DNA from: Bacteroidota bacterium
GTDB taxonomy: Bacteria; Bacteroidota; Bacteroidia; Bacteroidales; JAAUTT01
Direction: 5' to 3'
NCBI GenBank assembly: GCA_030706405.1
Contig: JAUZOO010000002.1
Location: forward strand, 501,375 to 565,374
Length of the DNA stretch: 64,000 nt
The notes below the pieces were generated by a model that was not told the origin of the DNA, ran no database searches, and worked only from the letters and a program-made list of their open reading frames with translations. Made by a program: the position numbers and the translations under genes. Below are positions 28,657-36,094 of the stretch, one piece after another (position 1 is the first letter of the stretch; each line of letters begins with the position of its first letter).

Positions 28657-29151
28657 TTATTCACTTATTTGCTTACAGGCTTTATCATATTCAAACACTT
28701 TGAAAAAACCTTTGCTTATCATTACAAGGGCAAATACATGAAAGCCAACAGCCATCCATTCTTTAAAATACAAATACAATAATGCATCTAATGTATATAC
28801 AACTACTCCGACTACAAATGCCCATTTGTCATATTTTCTTGATCTATAACCAATGAAAACAAAAAATCCTGTGATCATTAGATTAGGAATTAATGCTATC
28901 CAACTCGGACCATTCATTAATCCTGAAACGATTCCATCTACAATTTGAGTTACTCCAAGACCAACTACAAAATACATTCCTGTACTAAGCCAATAAATCA
29001 ATGAGTTAATTAATGATAATGCTGCTATCCAAAAGAACCAGTTTGCTGCTTTTTGAATATCTTCTGTCAAATATTCCTTTTCAAATTCAACAGCCATTGA
29101 TAATACTTTTTCTTCAGATTGTACCGTTTCAATTTTTTCTTGAATTTCCAT
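28657..29151 (-). CDS. polytopic membrane protein of unknown function
   Basis: After about 30 charged residues the 164-residue protein has four hydrophobic segments (about 37-58, 63-85, 93-112 and 118-148). No family is recognised. It belongs to the run of small AT-rich minus-strand genes and is bounded by the two intergenic repeats. Confidence 0.55.
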   Translation of the reverse strand: MEIQEKIETVQSEEKVLSMAVEFEKEYLTEDIQKAANWFFWIAALSLINSLIYWLSTGMYFVVGLGVTQIVDGIVSGLMNGPSWIALIPNLMITGFFVFIGYRSRKYDKWAFVVGVVVYTLDALLYLYFKEWMAVGFHVFALVMISKGFFKVFEYDKACKQISE

Positions 29152-29234
29152 TGTGTTAAAAATTTATCTGTTATTACTTTATTTAGATTTTCCTTTATTG
29201 ACATACATTTTTCAAGCCTTGCTACTAAAACGTA

Positions 29235-29335
29235 ATTGTTGTTATAGCAGCTTTAGATTAAAGCTCTATTTGATAAAATATAAACCGATTGATACTTTGA
29301 ATGATCTGATGTAGTAAGATGTTTCGTCGAACCGG
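29235..29335. repeat. intergenic repeat, copy B
   Basis: Diverged second copy of 28565-28652, in the same orientation; see that entry for shared words. A shorter echo of its tail (GATGCAACG...GAACC) is present near 30075-30093 and, inverted, near 24499-24520. No gene is seen in 29152-29379 otherwise. Confidence 0.5.
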
Positions 29336-29379
29336 GGGGCTTTCAATTATACTCTTCACCTTTCTAATCTAATTAGTCA

Positions 29380-29919
29380 TTAATCTTTAAATATAAACTG
29401 TAATCTAAAAATAGGTTTACCATTTTCATTGGTCGTTTGTATTTTCTTTTGTTCAAAATCAGGGCACAGCTTCTTCTCTAATTTATTTGCAATTATTACT
29501 GTTGGAATTAAAATTAATAAACTAATAAAACATGCTATCATGTCTAACGTTGTAAATTTTGCAAAAATCATAATAATTATAAGGAAAACGGCACTGAATC
29601 CAGCCCTAAAAGTTATCCATTGATAATAATTCACTTGAAATGTTGCCACTACATATAATAAAACAATATCCAAAAAGATTGCGACAAAACTTAATCCAAC
29701 TATATCAAATAACAATGCAATACTCAATAATACAATTAGAGTCGTATTTGTTGATGAATACTTTTTCTTGTTTTCTAATGTTGGAAATTGACTTATCAAT
29801 TTTGCTAAATCAATTTGATTTCTATAAGTCATTTTTAGCTCGTTAAAAATAACTTGCTTACTATTTCCCTGATTAATTAAATCTAAAATCTTTTTTTTCA
29901 ATTCTTTCTTGTTTTCCAT
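29380..29919 (-). CDS. small multi-helix membrane protein of unknown function
   Basis: The 179-residue product starts with a charged helical stretch (KELKKKILDLINQGNSKQ) that looks like a short HTH-like or linker region, followed by about four hydrophobic helices (60-150). Similar layouts occur in Bacteroidota proteins of unknown role. No signal peptide or catalytic motif is seen. Confidence 0.55.
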   Translation of the reverse strand: MENKKELKKKILDLINQGNSKQVIFNELKMTYRNQIDLAKLISQFPTLENKKKYSSTNTTLIVLLSIALLFDIVGLSFVAIFLDIVLLYVVATFQVNYYQWITFRAGFSAVFLIIIMIFAKFTTLDMIACFISLLILIPTVIIANKLEKKLCPDFEQKKIQTTNENGKPIFRLQFIFKD

Positions 29920-30183
29920 TTTCCCTAAAAAGTATATTGTTAATAATATTTATAGTTTTTTTTTGCTAAGCGGCTTTTATGATATATCCGAGGTATGATC
30001 TGTTAATTATCATTGTCAAATACATAAAATCTTATAAATACTTCGAAATATCTATTATCATAGCCAAAACTCCTCGATGCAACGGTGGAACCTAAAAAGG
30101 AATTACTACTTCCATAGGACATTTTGTTAACTATAGGAATACCTAATACCATATGTTAATGAGGAATTAACATTACTCCATTT

Positions 30184-30876
30184 TTAGTGTTTTGAGAGTT
30201 GAAAATAAATCATAGCTATTATGGGCATATAAATAAAAAAATGATACTTGACAGAAGTTATAAGATACCCTTTGGCTTTGATAACTAAACATCGAATTGA
30301 TGATAATTCAAAATACCCTGGTTTAGTGGTCGTAAAAATTAATGTATCAATTGGCGAGTGATTTTCATATCGTTTTAAGAGTAAATCATATTGTTGTGAT
30401 ATTTTTTCGATTTCTTCTTCTTTGTTCGTAATGCTGGCAAAAGTTTTTACCATTCGTAGTCTGTTATATAATTCAGAAATTTCAATTGCACATTGATGAA
30501 AGCGCTCTGATTGAATTTTATAATTCTTAGCATATTCAAATTGACTAAATATTAAAATCAAAATTGAAAGAGCTGTTGTAATAAATGCTAAATAATTTTC
30601 GGGAATCTTAACATATAAAGGAATCTGATAAACGTTTAACATATTAATGATTATTAAATAAGCTGACAGATAACCAACTGTTTTAGCCGATAAACTATCG
30701 AGTTTATTACAACGAGCACTTGCTTCAAATCTTGCTCCTTTCGTCACCCAAAGTTTATAATTCAACTCGACTCCAAAATCTTTTTTTAAATATGGAGGAA
30801 TTTTATTTTTAGCTTTTTTAATATTTCTTGCTCTCTTTAACTTTTTAAAATAAGCAATAATCATTTTCATAATCAC
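30184..30876 (-). CDS. SLATT-like two-helix membrane protein
   Basis: The 230-residue protein has a soluble start with the pattern LWVTKGARFEASARCNKLD, two close helices (about 67-85 and 93-112), and a long helical stretch (115-175). This is the arrangement of SLATT (SMODS and SLOG-associating two-TM) proteins, perhaps the SLATT_5 type. A hydrophobic C-terminus follows. SLATT proteins are predicted pore-forming effectors in CBASS-like and related defence systems. No nucleotidyltransferase, SLOG or reverse transcriptase gene is next to it, so it may be an orphan. Confidence 0.5.
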   Translation of the reverse strand: MIMKMIIAYFKKLKRARNIKKAKNKIPPYLKKDFGVELNYKLWVTKGARFEASARCNKLDSLSAKTVGYLSAYLIIINMLNVYQIPLYVKIPENYLAFITTALSILILIFSQFEYAKNYKIQSERFHQCAIEISELYNRLRMVKTFASITNKEEEIEKISQQYDLLLKRYENHSPIDTLIFTTTKPGYFELSSIRCLVIKAKGYLITSVKYHFFIYMPIIAMIYFQLSKH

Positions 30877-31410
30877 TATTTAGTTGGTGATTGGTAGTTG
30901 GTTGCTAACGATAACTATAAGTACTATTTTGCATTTCGAAGTACATTCGTTTCATATTAATAAAAATCACATTTTCTGGTTTATCATTTAAAATTTCTAG
31001 CCATTTTGTTTACCGGGCTTCTAGCTAACTAATAAAAAAATAATGTTTAAACTCAGTCTTCCCATTGCCCTAACCTTAAACAAAGGTTGAAAAAACTTTC
31101 CTTAATAACAAGCCATTGGCCCCAAAAAATGTTCGCTGAACGTAAAAATGTTAGACAACATATAACCGCCAGACATCACCTAAACAAAATGCCAATAATA
31201 CCATATACAACAGGTAAGATTACACAACCTTGTTCAAAAGAATTTTGCCTAAGCACATCCGGGTGTATTTTAGTCGTTTCCTATAACTTTTCCATTTGTT
31301 TGTTGGTAAGGATTTGCTTTATGATTACATATTTTTAACCCAACGATACCATCTTTTTTATAGGGAAGGTATCAAATACTGCTGAGATTATATTCTTATA
31401 AATTATTCTT
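30877..31410. other. gene-free AT-rich stretch
   Basis: No frame here looks like a gene. The longest, at 31087-31338 on the plus strand, has no family resemblance and no convincing start context. The region separates the SLATT-like gene from the 21-bp array. Confidence 0.5.
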
Positions 31411-31926
31411 TTATCGCTGGTGGGTTTTATTTATTGAACAGTCCCAAGCGAATGTTTCGGAACGATTTTTCTTCCTTTCAAAATTATTTTTCTTATAAGA
31501 AATGGAGCTTCGCTTATAAGAAATAACATTTTTCTTCCTTTCCAAAAGGCTTTTCTTATAAGAAATGGAACATCGCTTATAAGAGTTAACCTTTTTCTTA
31601 TAAGAAATGAAGCTCCGCTTATAAGAAATGAGATTTTTCTTCCTTCCAAAAAGGTTTTTCTTATAAGAAATGGAGTTTCTCTTATAAGAGATAACCTTTT
31701 TCTTATAAGAAATGAGGTTTCGCTTATAAGAAAAATGCCCGTTCTTCCTTTCAAAAAGAAAAGTATTATTTAGCAAATCATTACTTTTCAGACACTTGCT
31801 TAATTTGAACACGTCGAACATGCTGGTCAGTGTAGCGATTGATACAATGTAAGTAGGGTGCAATTTCAGGAAGGAACGCAGGCTAAGCCTTAGCAAATAC
31901 CGTAGTTTTAGCTTGGTTACTGCCAA
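31411..31926 (-). CDS. possible heptapeptide-repeat protein, coding status doubtful
   Basis: A 171-codon minus-strand frame has an N-terminal part of about 60 residues, then a run of seven-residue repeats of the SYKKxxI / SYKRxxI / ERKKNxx kind encoded by the 21-bp array. The very basic, Tyr/Ser/Ile-rich repeats resemble no family I can name. The array is open in another minus frame and in one plus frame too, simply because the unit length is a multiple of three, so an open frame is weak evidence of coding. Confidence 0.25.
   Translation of the reverse strand: MAVTKLKLRYLLRLSLRSFLKLHPTYIVSIATLTSMFDVFKLSKCLKSNDLLNNTFLFERKNGHFSYKRNLISYKKKVISYKRNSISYKKNLFGRKKNLISYKRSFISYKKKVNSYKRCSISYKKSLLERKKNVISYKRSSISYKKNNFERKKNRSETFAWDCSINKTHQR
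31471..31764. repeat. tandem array of fourteen 21-bp units with palindromic core
   Basis: CTTATAAG starts at 31492, 31513, 31555, 31576, 31597, 31618, 31660, 31681, 31702 and 31723; CTTCCTT occupies the same register at 31471, 31534, 31639 and 31744. Every unit is exactly 21 bp. The core, often TTTCTTATAAGAAA, is a perfect palindrome. From 31534 on, one CTTCCTT unit is followed by four CTTATAAG units, giving a 105-bp higher-order repeat. The role is unknown. Confidence 0.9.
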
Positions 31927-32075
31927 TGTTTTATAGCTTATTTTGTATAAGCATAATACTCGTCATAAAAAATAGTTTGTTTGTCATGTAAATGTAAACA
32001 TTAATCATAAAAAAATATTACTTTAATAAAAAACAACATGATAATGTGTTATGATATTTAAGATATTTTATAATT

Positions 32076-32083
32076 TAGTTTTG
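32076..32083 (+). promoter_or_regulatory. possible Bacteroidota -7 promoter element
   Basis: TAGTTTTG matches the TAnnTTTG consensus, 30 bp before the start codon at 32114. No good TTTG is seen at the -33 position, so the call is weak. Confidence 0.35.
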
Positions 32084-32113
32084 TTATCCTAAACAATTTA
32101 AATATAATTAATT

Positions 32114-32728
32114 ATGAAATTTACTATTTTGTATGATTTCTCGAAGTTTAGCGACGAGGTATTGGTAATGAGAATCGATTATCTCATTAAATGTTTAACC
32201 GGAAACAAGAATTTTGCAAATCCTAATCCAACGCTCGATCAACTTATCGCGTCATTAGAAACTTTCCGGAATGCCATATTGGCAAGTGTTAACGGCACAA
32301 AACGCGATACAGCCCTTAAAAACCAATTACGGAAAGATCTGGAACTCTTGGTTCGTACTCTGGGCATGTATGTTCAATCAGTAGGCAATAATGATGAGGC
32401 TATTCTTACTTCATCGGGTTTTGAACTTAAAAAGCCCAAGACTTCGATTGGATTATTACCCAAGCCTGAAAATTTTAAAGTTATGGAAGGTCCTTATGCA
32501 GCCTCGGCAAAACTTTCGGTGAACTCTATTTATGGTGCCGACGTGTATGTTTATAAGTACGCTATAGCCCCGGTTAATGAGAATACCCCGTGGGAGATTG
32601 TTCTGGGTAAGTCGTCGGTAGTGATTAAGGATCTTATTCAGGGTAAAGAATACACGTTTAAAGTGGCTGCCAAAGGGGCGTCCGAGGAACTTATCTTTTC
32701 CGAACCGGTAAATAAGTTTATTTCATAA
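32114..32728 (+). CDS. fibronectin type III domain protein, Bacteroidota-specific type
   Basis: The 204-residue protein has a helical N-terminal half (LIKCLTGNKNFANPNPTLDQL, then a long helix with an RKDLELLVRTLGMYVQSVGN end) and a C-terminal fibronectin-III-like domain (about 115-204). Proteins with this exact two-part plan are common in Bacteroidota. There is no signal peptide and the role is unknown. A rho-independent terminator follows at 32855. Confidence 0.7.
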   Translation: MKFTILYDFSKFSDEVLVMRIDYLIKCLTGNKNFANPNPTLDQLIASLETFRNAILASVNGTKRDTALKNQLRKDLELLVRTLGMYVQSVGNNDEAILTSSGFELKKPKTSIGLLPKPENFKVMEGPYAASAKLSVNSIYGADVYVYKYAIAPVNENTPWEIVLGKSSVVIKDLIQGKEYTFKVAAKGASEELIFSEPVNKFIS

Positions 32729-32854
32729 ACAATTTCAATACCCCCCGCGATTGACAGGATAAAACGGATGTTTGGGAATTAAACCCAATGAGGATAATTC
32801 TTTTATTATCGGTTACCTTATTATGAGGTCACCTGTCCATTCAAATACAACACG

Positions 32855-32888
32855 GCCGTATCGTAAAAGGTACGGCTTTGTTTGTTTA
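32855..32888 (+). terminator. rho-independent terminator
   Basis: GCCGTATC (32855-32862), loop GTAAAA, GGTACGGC (32869-32876), then a T-rich tail (TTTGTTTGTTT). It serves the FN3 gene and faces the convergent gene at 32896. Confidence 0.7.
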
Positions 32889-32895
32889 ACCCATT

Positions 32896-33135
32896 TTATT
32901 CGGAAGAATTTTGTTTGAGCACATTCAATTGTAATTTATGGGTTTCCAATAACTCATCTTTTTGTTCGTCGGTAAGCATTGCGAAGATATCTTCAACAGC
33001 TTTATAAATATTTTTCAGATACGCTTTCATCTCAGGATTTGCTTCACTAATATCAGGGTTGCCCTTCATTAAATCGATAATGCGCATATACATGCATAGC
33101 AACGAAATCTGTTCTTCGGTAAGGATGCTTTTCAC
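32896..33135 (-). CDS. small helical protein of unknown function
   Basis: The 79-residue, acidic, all-helical product (starting MKSILTEEQISLLCMYMRII) has no signal peptide or membrane segment. The repeated LTEEQ / LTDEQKDEL pattern suggests a small helical bundle. No family is recognised. It stands alone between the FN3 gene and the CDF transporter gene. Confidence 0.5.
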   Translation of the reverse strand: MKSILTEEQISLLCMYMRIIDLMKGNPDISEANPEMKAYLKNIYKAVEDIFAMLTDEQKDELLETHKLQLNVLKQNSSE

Positions 33136-33301
33136 GGTAGTTAGTTTTTAACGTAAATATAATTTACTTTTTATACGAAATGCATCAAATAGCGCAAATA
33201 TCATACTGATGACAAAATTATTTCAGGGTTTGGCTCCATCGATTGAACAGGCCCTTATCTTCGCATGAACAATTATTTCAATTTGCCGTTATCTTTACAT
33301 T

Positions 33302-33961
33302 ATGAATGCTAATAAAACGATAAATCACAGGGAAGTTCACGAGCGAAAAACGCGGCTGGTTGTTGTTTTAACTGCCGTAACCATGGTTGTAGAGATTGGG
33401 TTTGGGTATTATACCAATTCCATGGCTTTGTTAGCCGATGGGTGGCACATGTCATCGCATGCATTTGCCCTGGGCCTTACGTGGATTGCCTATGTGGTTG
33501 CGCGTAAATATTCCGATACCGATAAACAATCTTTTAACCAGGATAAGCTGCTTGCCTTATCGGGACTTACGAGTGCCATTGTCCTTCTTTTGGTGGCAGC
33601 TATGATGGCTGTTGAATCGATAAGCCGATTGATAAATCCTGTAACAATAAAATTTGGAGAAGCCATCTTTGTGGCTGTAATCGGACTTTTGGTGAATGTA
33701 TTGAGTGCTGTTTTGCTACATCACGACCATCATCATGGAGATCAGAATATTCGTGCAGCTTACCTTCACGTACTGGCCGACGGGCTGACCAGTGTTACGG
33801 CCATAATCGCCCTTCTGGCGGGTATGTACTTTCGCCTTTATGCTTTCGATGCTTTTAGCGGAATAATAAGCTCGGTAATTATCACTAAATGGTCTGTCGA
33901 TCTGATACGCGATTCGGGAAAGGTTTTGATCGATTTTAAAAGCAACGGGGAAAAGAATTAA
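33302..33961 (+). CDS. cation diffusion facilitator (CDF) transporter without C-terminal domain
   Basis: Six membrane helices and the CDF metal-site motifs are seen: ALLADGWHMSSHA (helix II, Asp-x-x-His) and HVLADGLTSV (helix V, His-x-x-x-Asp), with a His-rich loop HHDHHHGD (about 141-148) as in DmeF/ZitB types. It should export Zn, Co or Ni in exchange for protons. At 219 residues it lacks the cytoplasmic C-terminal domain; CDFs without this domain are known. The element at 33975 begins 14 bp after its stop. Confidence 0.82.
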   Translation: MNANKTINHREVHERKTRLVVVLTAVTMVVEIGFGYYTNSMALLADGWHMSSHAFALGLTWIAYVVARKYSDTDKQSFNQDKLLALSGLTSAIVLLLVAAMMAVESISRLINPVTIKFGEAIFVAVIGLLVNVLSAVLLHHDHHHGDQNIRAAYLHVLADGLTSVTAIIALLAGMYFRLYAFDAFSGIISSVIITKWSVDLIRDSGKVLIDFKSNGEKN

Positions 33962-33974
33962 TTCCTATTTCCTT

Positions 33975-34319
33975 CAGGGCAGACACATTTAAAAATACTA
34001 AAGGCTGACAGTTTATACGTTTATTCAACCGAAGTCTGCAAGACGAGCTCATGAGTGCTTGCTCGAATAAACAATCCACAGTCATTATATGGAATTATTG
34101 TTTTATCCTTCGTATGCTCTGAATTAAAATTCGTCATAAATTTAATGTTCAAGGCAGCCGAAGGCTTAAACTAAAAAACCAATAATGGCTGCAAGCTGTT
34201 GAATGAAGCCGATAGGCGGAATGAGTTCTTGCAATCAGAGTTTTTGGTGACTTTTTTCGACAAAAAAGTCACCAGACATTAAATAATTACAGCGTGTGAG
34301 TTTAGATGCGTTTACCCTG
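33975..34319. repeat. intergenic element with terminal inverted repeats, copy 2
   Basis: Second copy of 23360-23693. The left end CAGGGCAGACACATTTAAA (33975-33993) pairs with the right end (about 34301-34319) as an imperfect 19-bp inverted repeat. Its right part holds a hairpin TGGTGACTTTTTT-CGAC-AAAAAAGTCACCA (34245-34274) that copy 1 lacks there. The right end abuts the stop codon of the gene at 34320. No coding frame is seen. Confidence 0.65.
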
Positions 34320-35723
34320 TTATTTCGCTTGTTTCAAAATCCAGTTTGTCACTTCCGCTAAAGCCATGGGCGAAAAAGTTTGTTCAATCGTCGCATATTC
34401 GGCAGGCAACCCCGTCTTGCATTCCTGGAATAAATGATTTAACCCCGGAAATTCTTTTAAGGTAACTTTTTGGTTTCCGCCTTTATTAAGGGCCGATTTA
34501 ATGGCTTCGAGGTTTATTTTGGGTGGTACTTGCAAATCTTTTTCGCCATTAACCGCCAATACCGGACATTTTACCTTTTCAAGGGCAGTGCTGGGATCGT
34601 ATTTTAAGAAATATTGCAACCATGGACTGGTCAGCTGATCGATCTGGGCGTTTATAATGGTTTCATTATTGCTTAGTGCTGCCGTTTTTTCGGAATCAGG
34701 AATTGATTTCAGGGCTTGTTTAAGGTATGCTCTGAGATCATCTTTTAAGGTTTCCGTATTAACCGACCTGGCAACAATCTCAAAAGCTCCTTTGTTGATC
34801 TTTCGTATGTTCTGAAGGTCCTGATCTTTCATTCCACTTGCTTTACCAATCAAATCCTGCTGCAATAACAACAGCTCTTCGCCGGGGATTCCGGTTCCGG
34901 CCAGTAACACAATAAAACTTACGCTTTTGTTTTTAGCGGCAACCATGGGGGCAATCACACCACCTTCGCTATGACCAATCAATCCAATCTTCTTTTTGTT
35001 GATTTCTTTGCGGGATTGCAGATAGTTTATGGCCGATTCAACATCTATTGCAAAATCAGCCGTTGTTGCTGTTTTAAAATCTCCTTTGGATGCAGCAATA
35101 CCCCGATCGTCAAAACGTAAAACAGCAATTCCTTTTCGGGTTAAATAATCGGCCAAAACCAAAAATGGTTTATGACCAAACAGTTCTTCGTCCCTGTTTT
35201 GAGGCCCGCTCCCGGTTATTAAAACAACTGCGGGAAAGTTTCCGTCCTTTTGGGGCAAGGTAAGCGTGCCTGCCAAAACCAGTTTATCTTTTTTGTTTTC
35301 GAAAGAAACGTCTTCCGAATAATACGGATAAGGTTTTACCGGTTCCTGCGGCCTTATCATTTTTTCTTTTTCTGAAATCTTTCGGGAAAGGTTCATCGGA
35401 AATGATAATCCCGCTTGATTAAAATCGCCAACGATATTCTCCGTATTGTTTAATTTTCCCTTGTATTCGACTTTCAGGTTGGAGATTTCTATTTTTAAAA
35501 CGGAATCTGCAAAACTGGTTGTAGTTACCGGAATTCCGTTAGCTCCCTGGTCGGGACTGTCCATGGTAGAATTATACCCGTTATCTGTTTTAGTGATGTG
35601 GAACACCACCCTTAATTGCATTCCCTGAAACTTCAGAATTCCGTTCCATTGCCCGGTAATATCCTGCCCATGTATGGTTAATGATGTCCAAACAAAAAGA
35701 AAAAGTAAGGTTATTGTTTTCAT
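34320..35723 (-). CDS. secreted alpha/beta hydrolase
   Basis: The 467-residue protein has a signal peptide (1-19), an N-terminal beta domain (about 20-130), and an alpha/beta hydrolase domain with the nucleophile elbow GHSEGG (near residue 249), the oxyanion region ITGSGPQNRD, Asp in NGEKDLQVP and His in GLNHLFQ. It should be a periplasmic esterase or peptidase-like enzyme; the substrate is unknown. The stop codon is directly next to the TIR element. Confidence 0.85.
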   Translation of the reverse strand: MKTITLLFLFVWTSLTIHGQDITGQWNGILKFQGMQLRVVFHITKTDNGYNSTMDSPDQGANGIPVTTTSFADSVLKIEISNLKVEYKGKLNNTENIVGDFNQAGLSFPMNLSRKISEKEKMIRPQEPVKPYPYYSEDVSFENKKDKLVLAGTLTLPQKDGNFPAVVLITGSGPQNRDEELFGHKPFLVLADYLTRKGIAVLRFDDRGIAASKGDFKTATTADFAIDVESAINYLQSRKEINKKKIGLIGHSEGGVIAPMVAAKNKSVSFIVLLAGTGIPGEELLLLQQDLIGKASGMKDQDLQNIRKINKGAFEIVARSVNTETLKDDLRAYLKQALKSIPDSEKTAALSNNETIINAQIDQLTSPWLQYFLKYDPSTALEKVKCPVLAVNGEKDLQVPPKINLEAIKSALNKGGNQKVTLKEFPGLNHLFQECKTGLPAEYATIEQTFSPMALAEVTNWILKQAK

Positions 35724-36022
35724 TGGAATATAATTTAATGTTTGTTCGATGTAAAAAATTTCAATATTCTTCTTTCTCCTTAATGAGAAAGAAACAAAGA
35801 ATCAAGAAAACAGGACGCTATACGGAGCTTCGAAGCTTACATATATCCACGATTGTACGTCCCATTTTCGCGCCCGCTCTGAAAAATCGCAGCTTATCTA
35901 ATTTATAATTCATAAATCAATCATAACTATTAATACTTTGGCTTAGGTCAAACTTGCGTTACTTTAGTTGATTAATCATTTTATATTTTAATACTTCAGC
36001 TACAACACATAAAGCTAAACAA
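35724..36022. other. gene-free stretch with hairpin module
   Basis: No gene is seen. A 9-bp hairpin TTCTTTCTC-CTTAAT-GAGAAAGAA (35770-35793) followed by ACAAAGAATCAAG resembles the hairpin module in element copy 1 (23412-23450), so this may be a decayed or isolated copy of that module. Confidence 0.4.
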
Positions 36023-36056
36023 AAAAACCAGTCAGACATTGGCCAACTGGTTTTTT
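36023..36056 (-). terminator. rho-independent terminator of the reductase genes
   Basis: AAAAAACCAGT and ACTGGTTTTTT flank a short loop. On the minus strand the hairpin ends in a U-run and lies about 40 bp past the stop codon of the gene at 36095. Confidence 0.7.
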
Positions 36057-36094
36057 ATGTGCATTCCGTTTTAAAATTTAAACGAAATATCGTT

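Noticed and set aside
31087..31338. 83-codon plus-strand frame in the gap before the array
   Set aside because: No family resemblance or start signal, and composition looks like non-coding AT-rich DNA.
31431..31754. Second minus-strand frame across the 21-bp array (107 codons)
   Set aside because: The array is open in several frames because its unit is a multiple of three; nothing favours this frame.
31471..31764. CRISPR array
   Set aside because: The repeats are tandem without unique spacers, the unit is 21 bp, and no cas gene is present.
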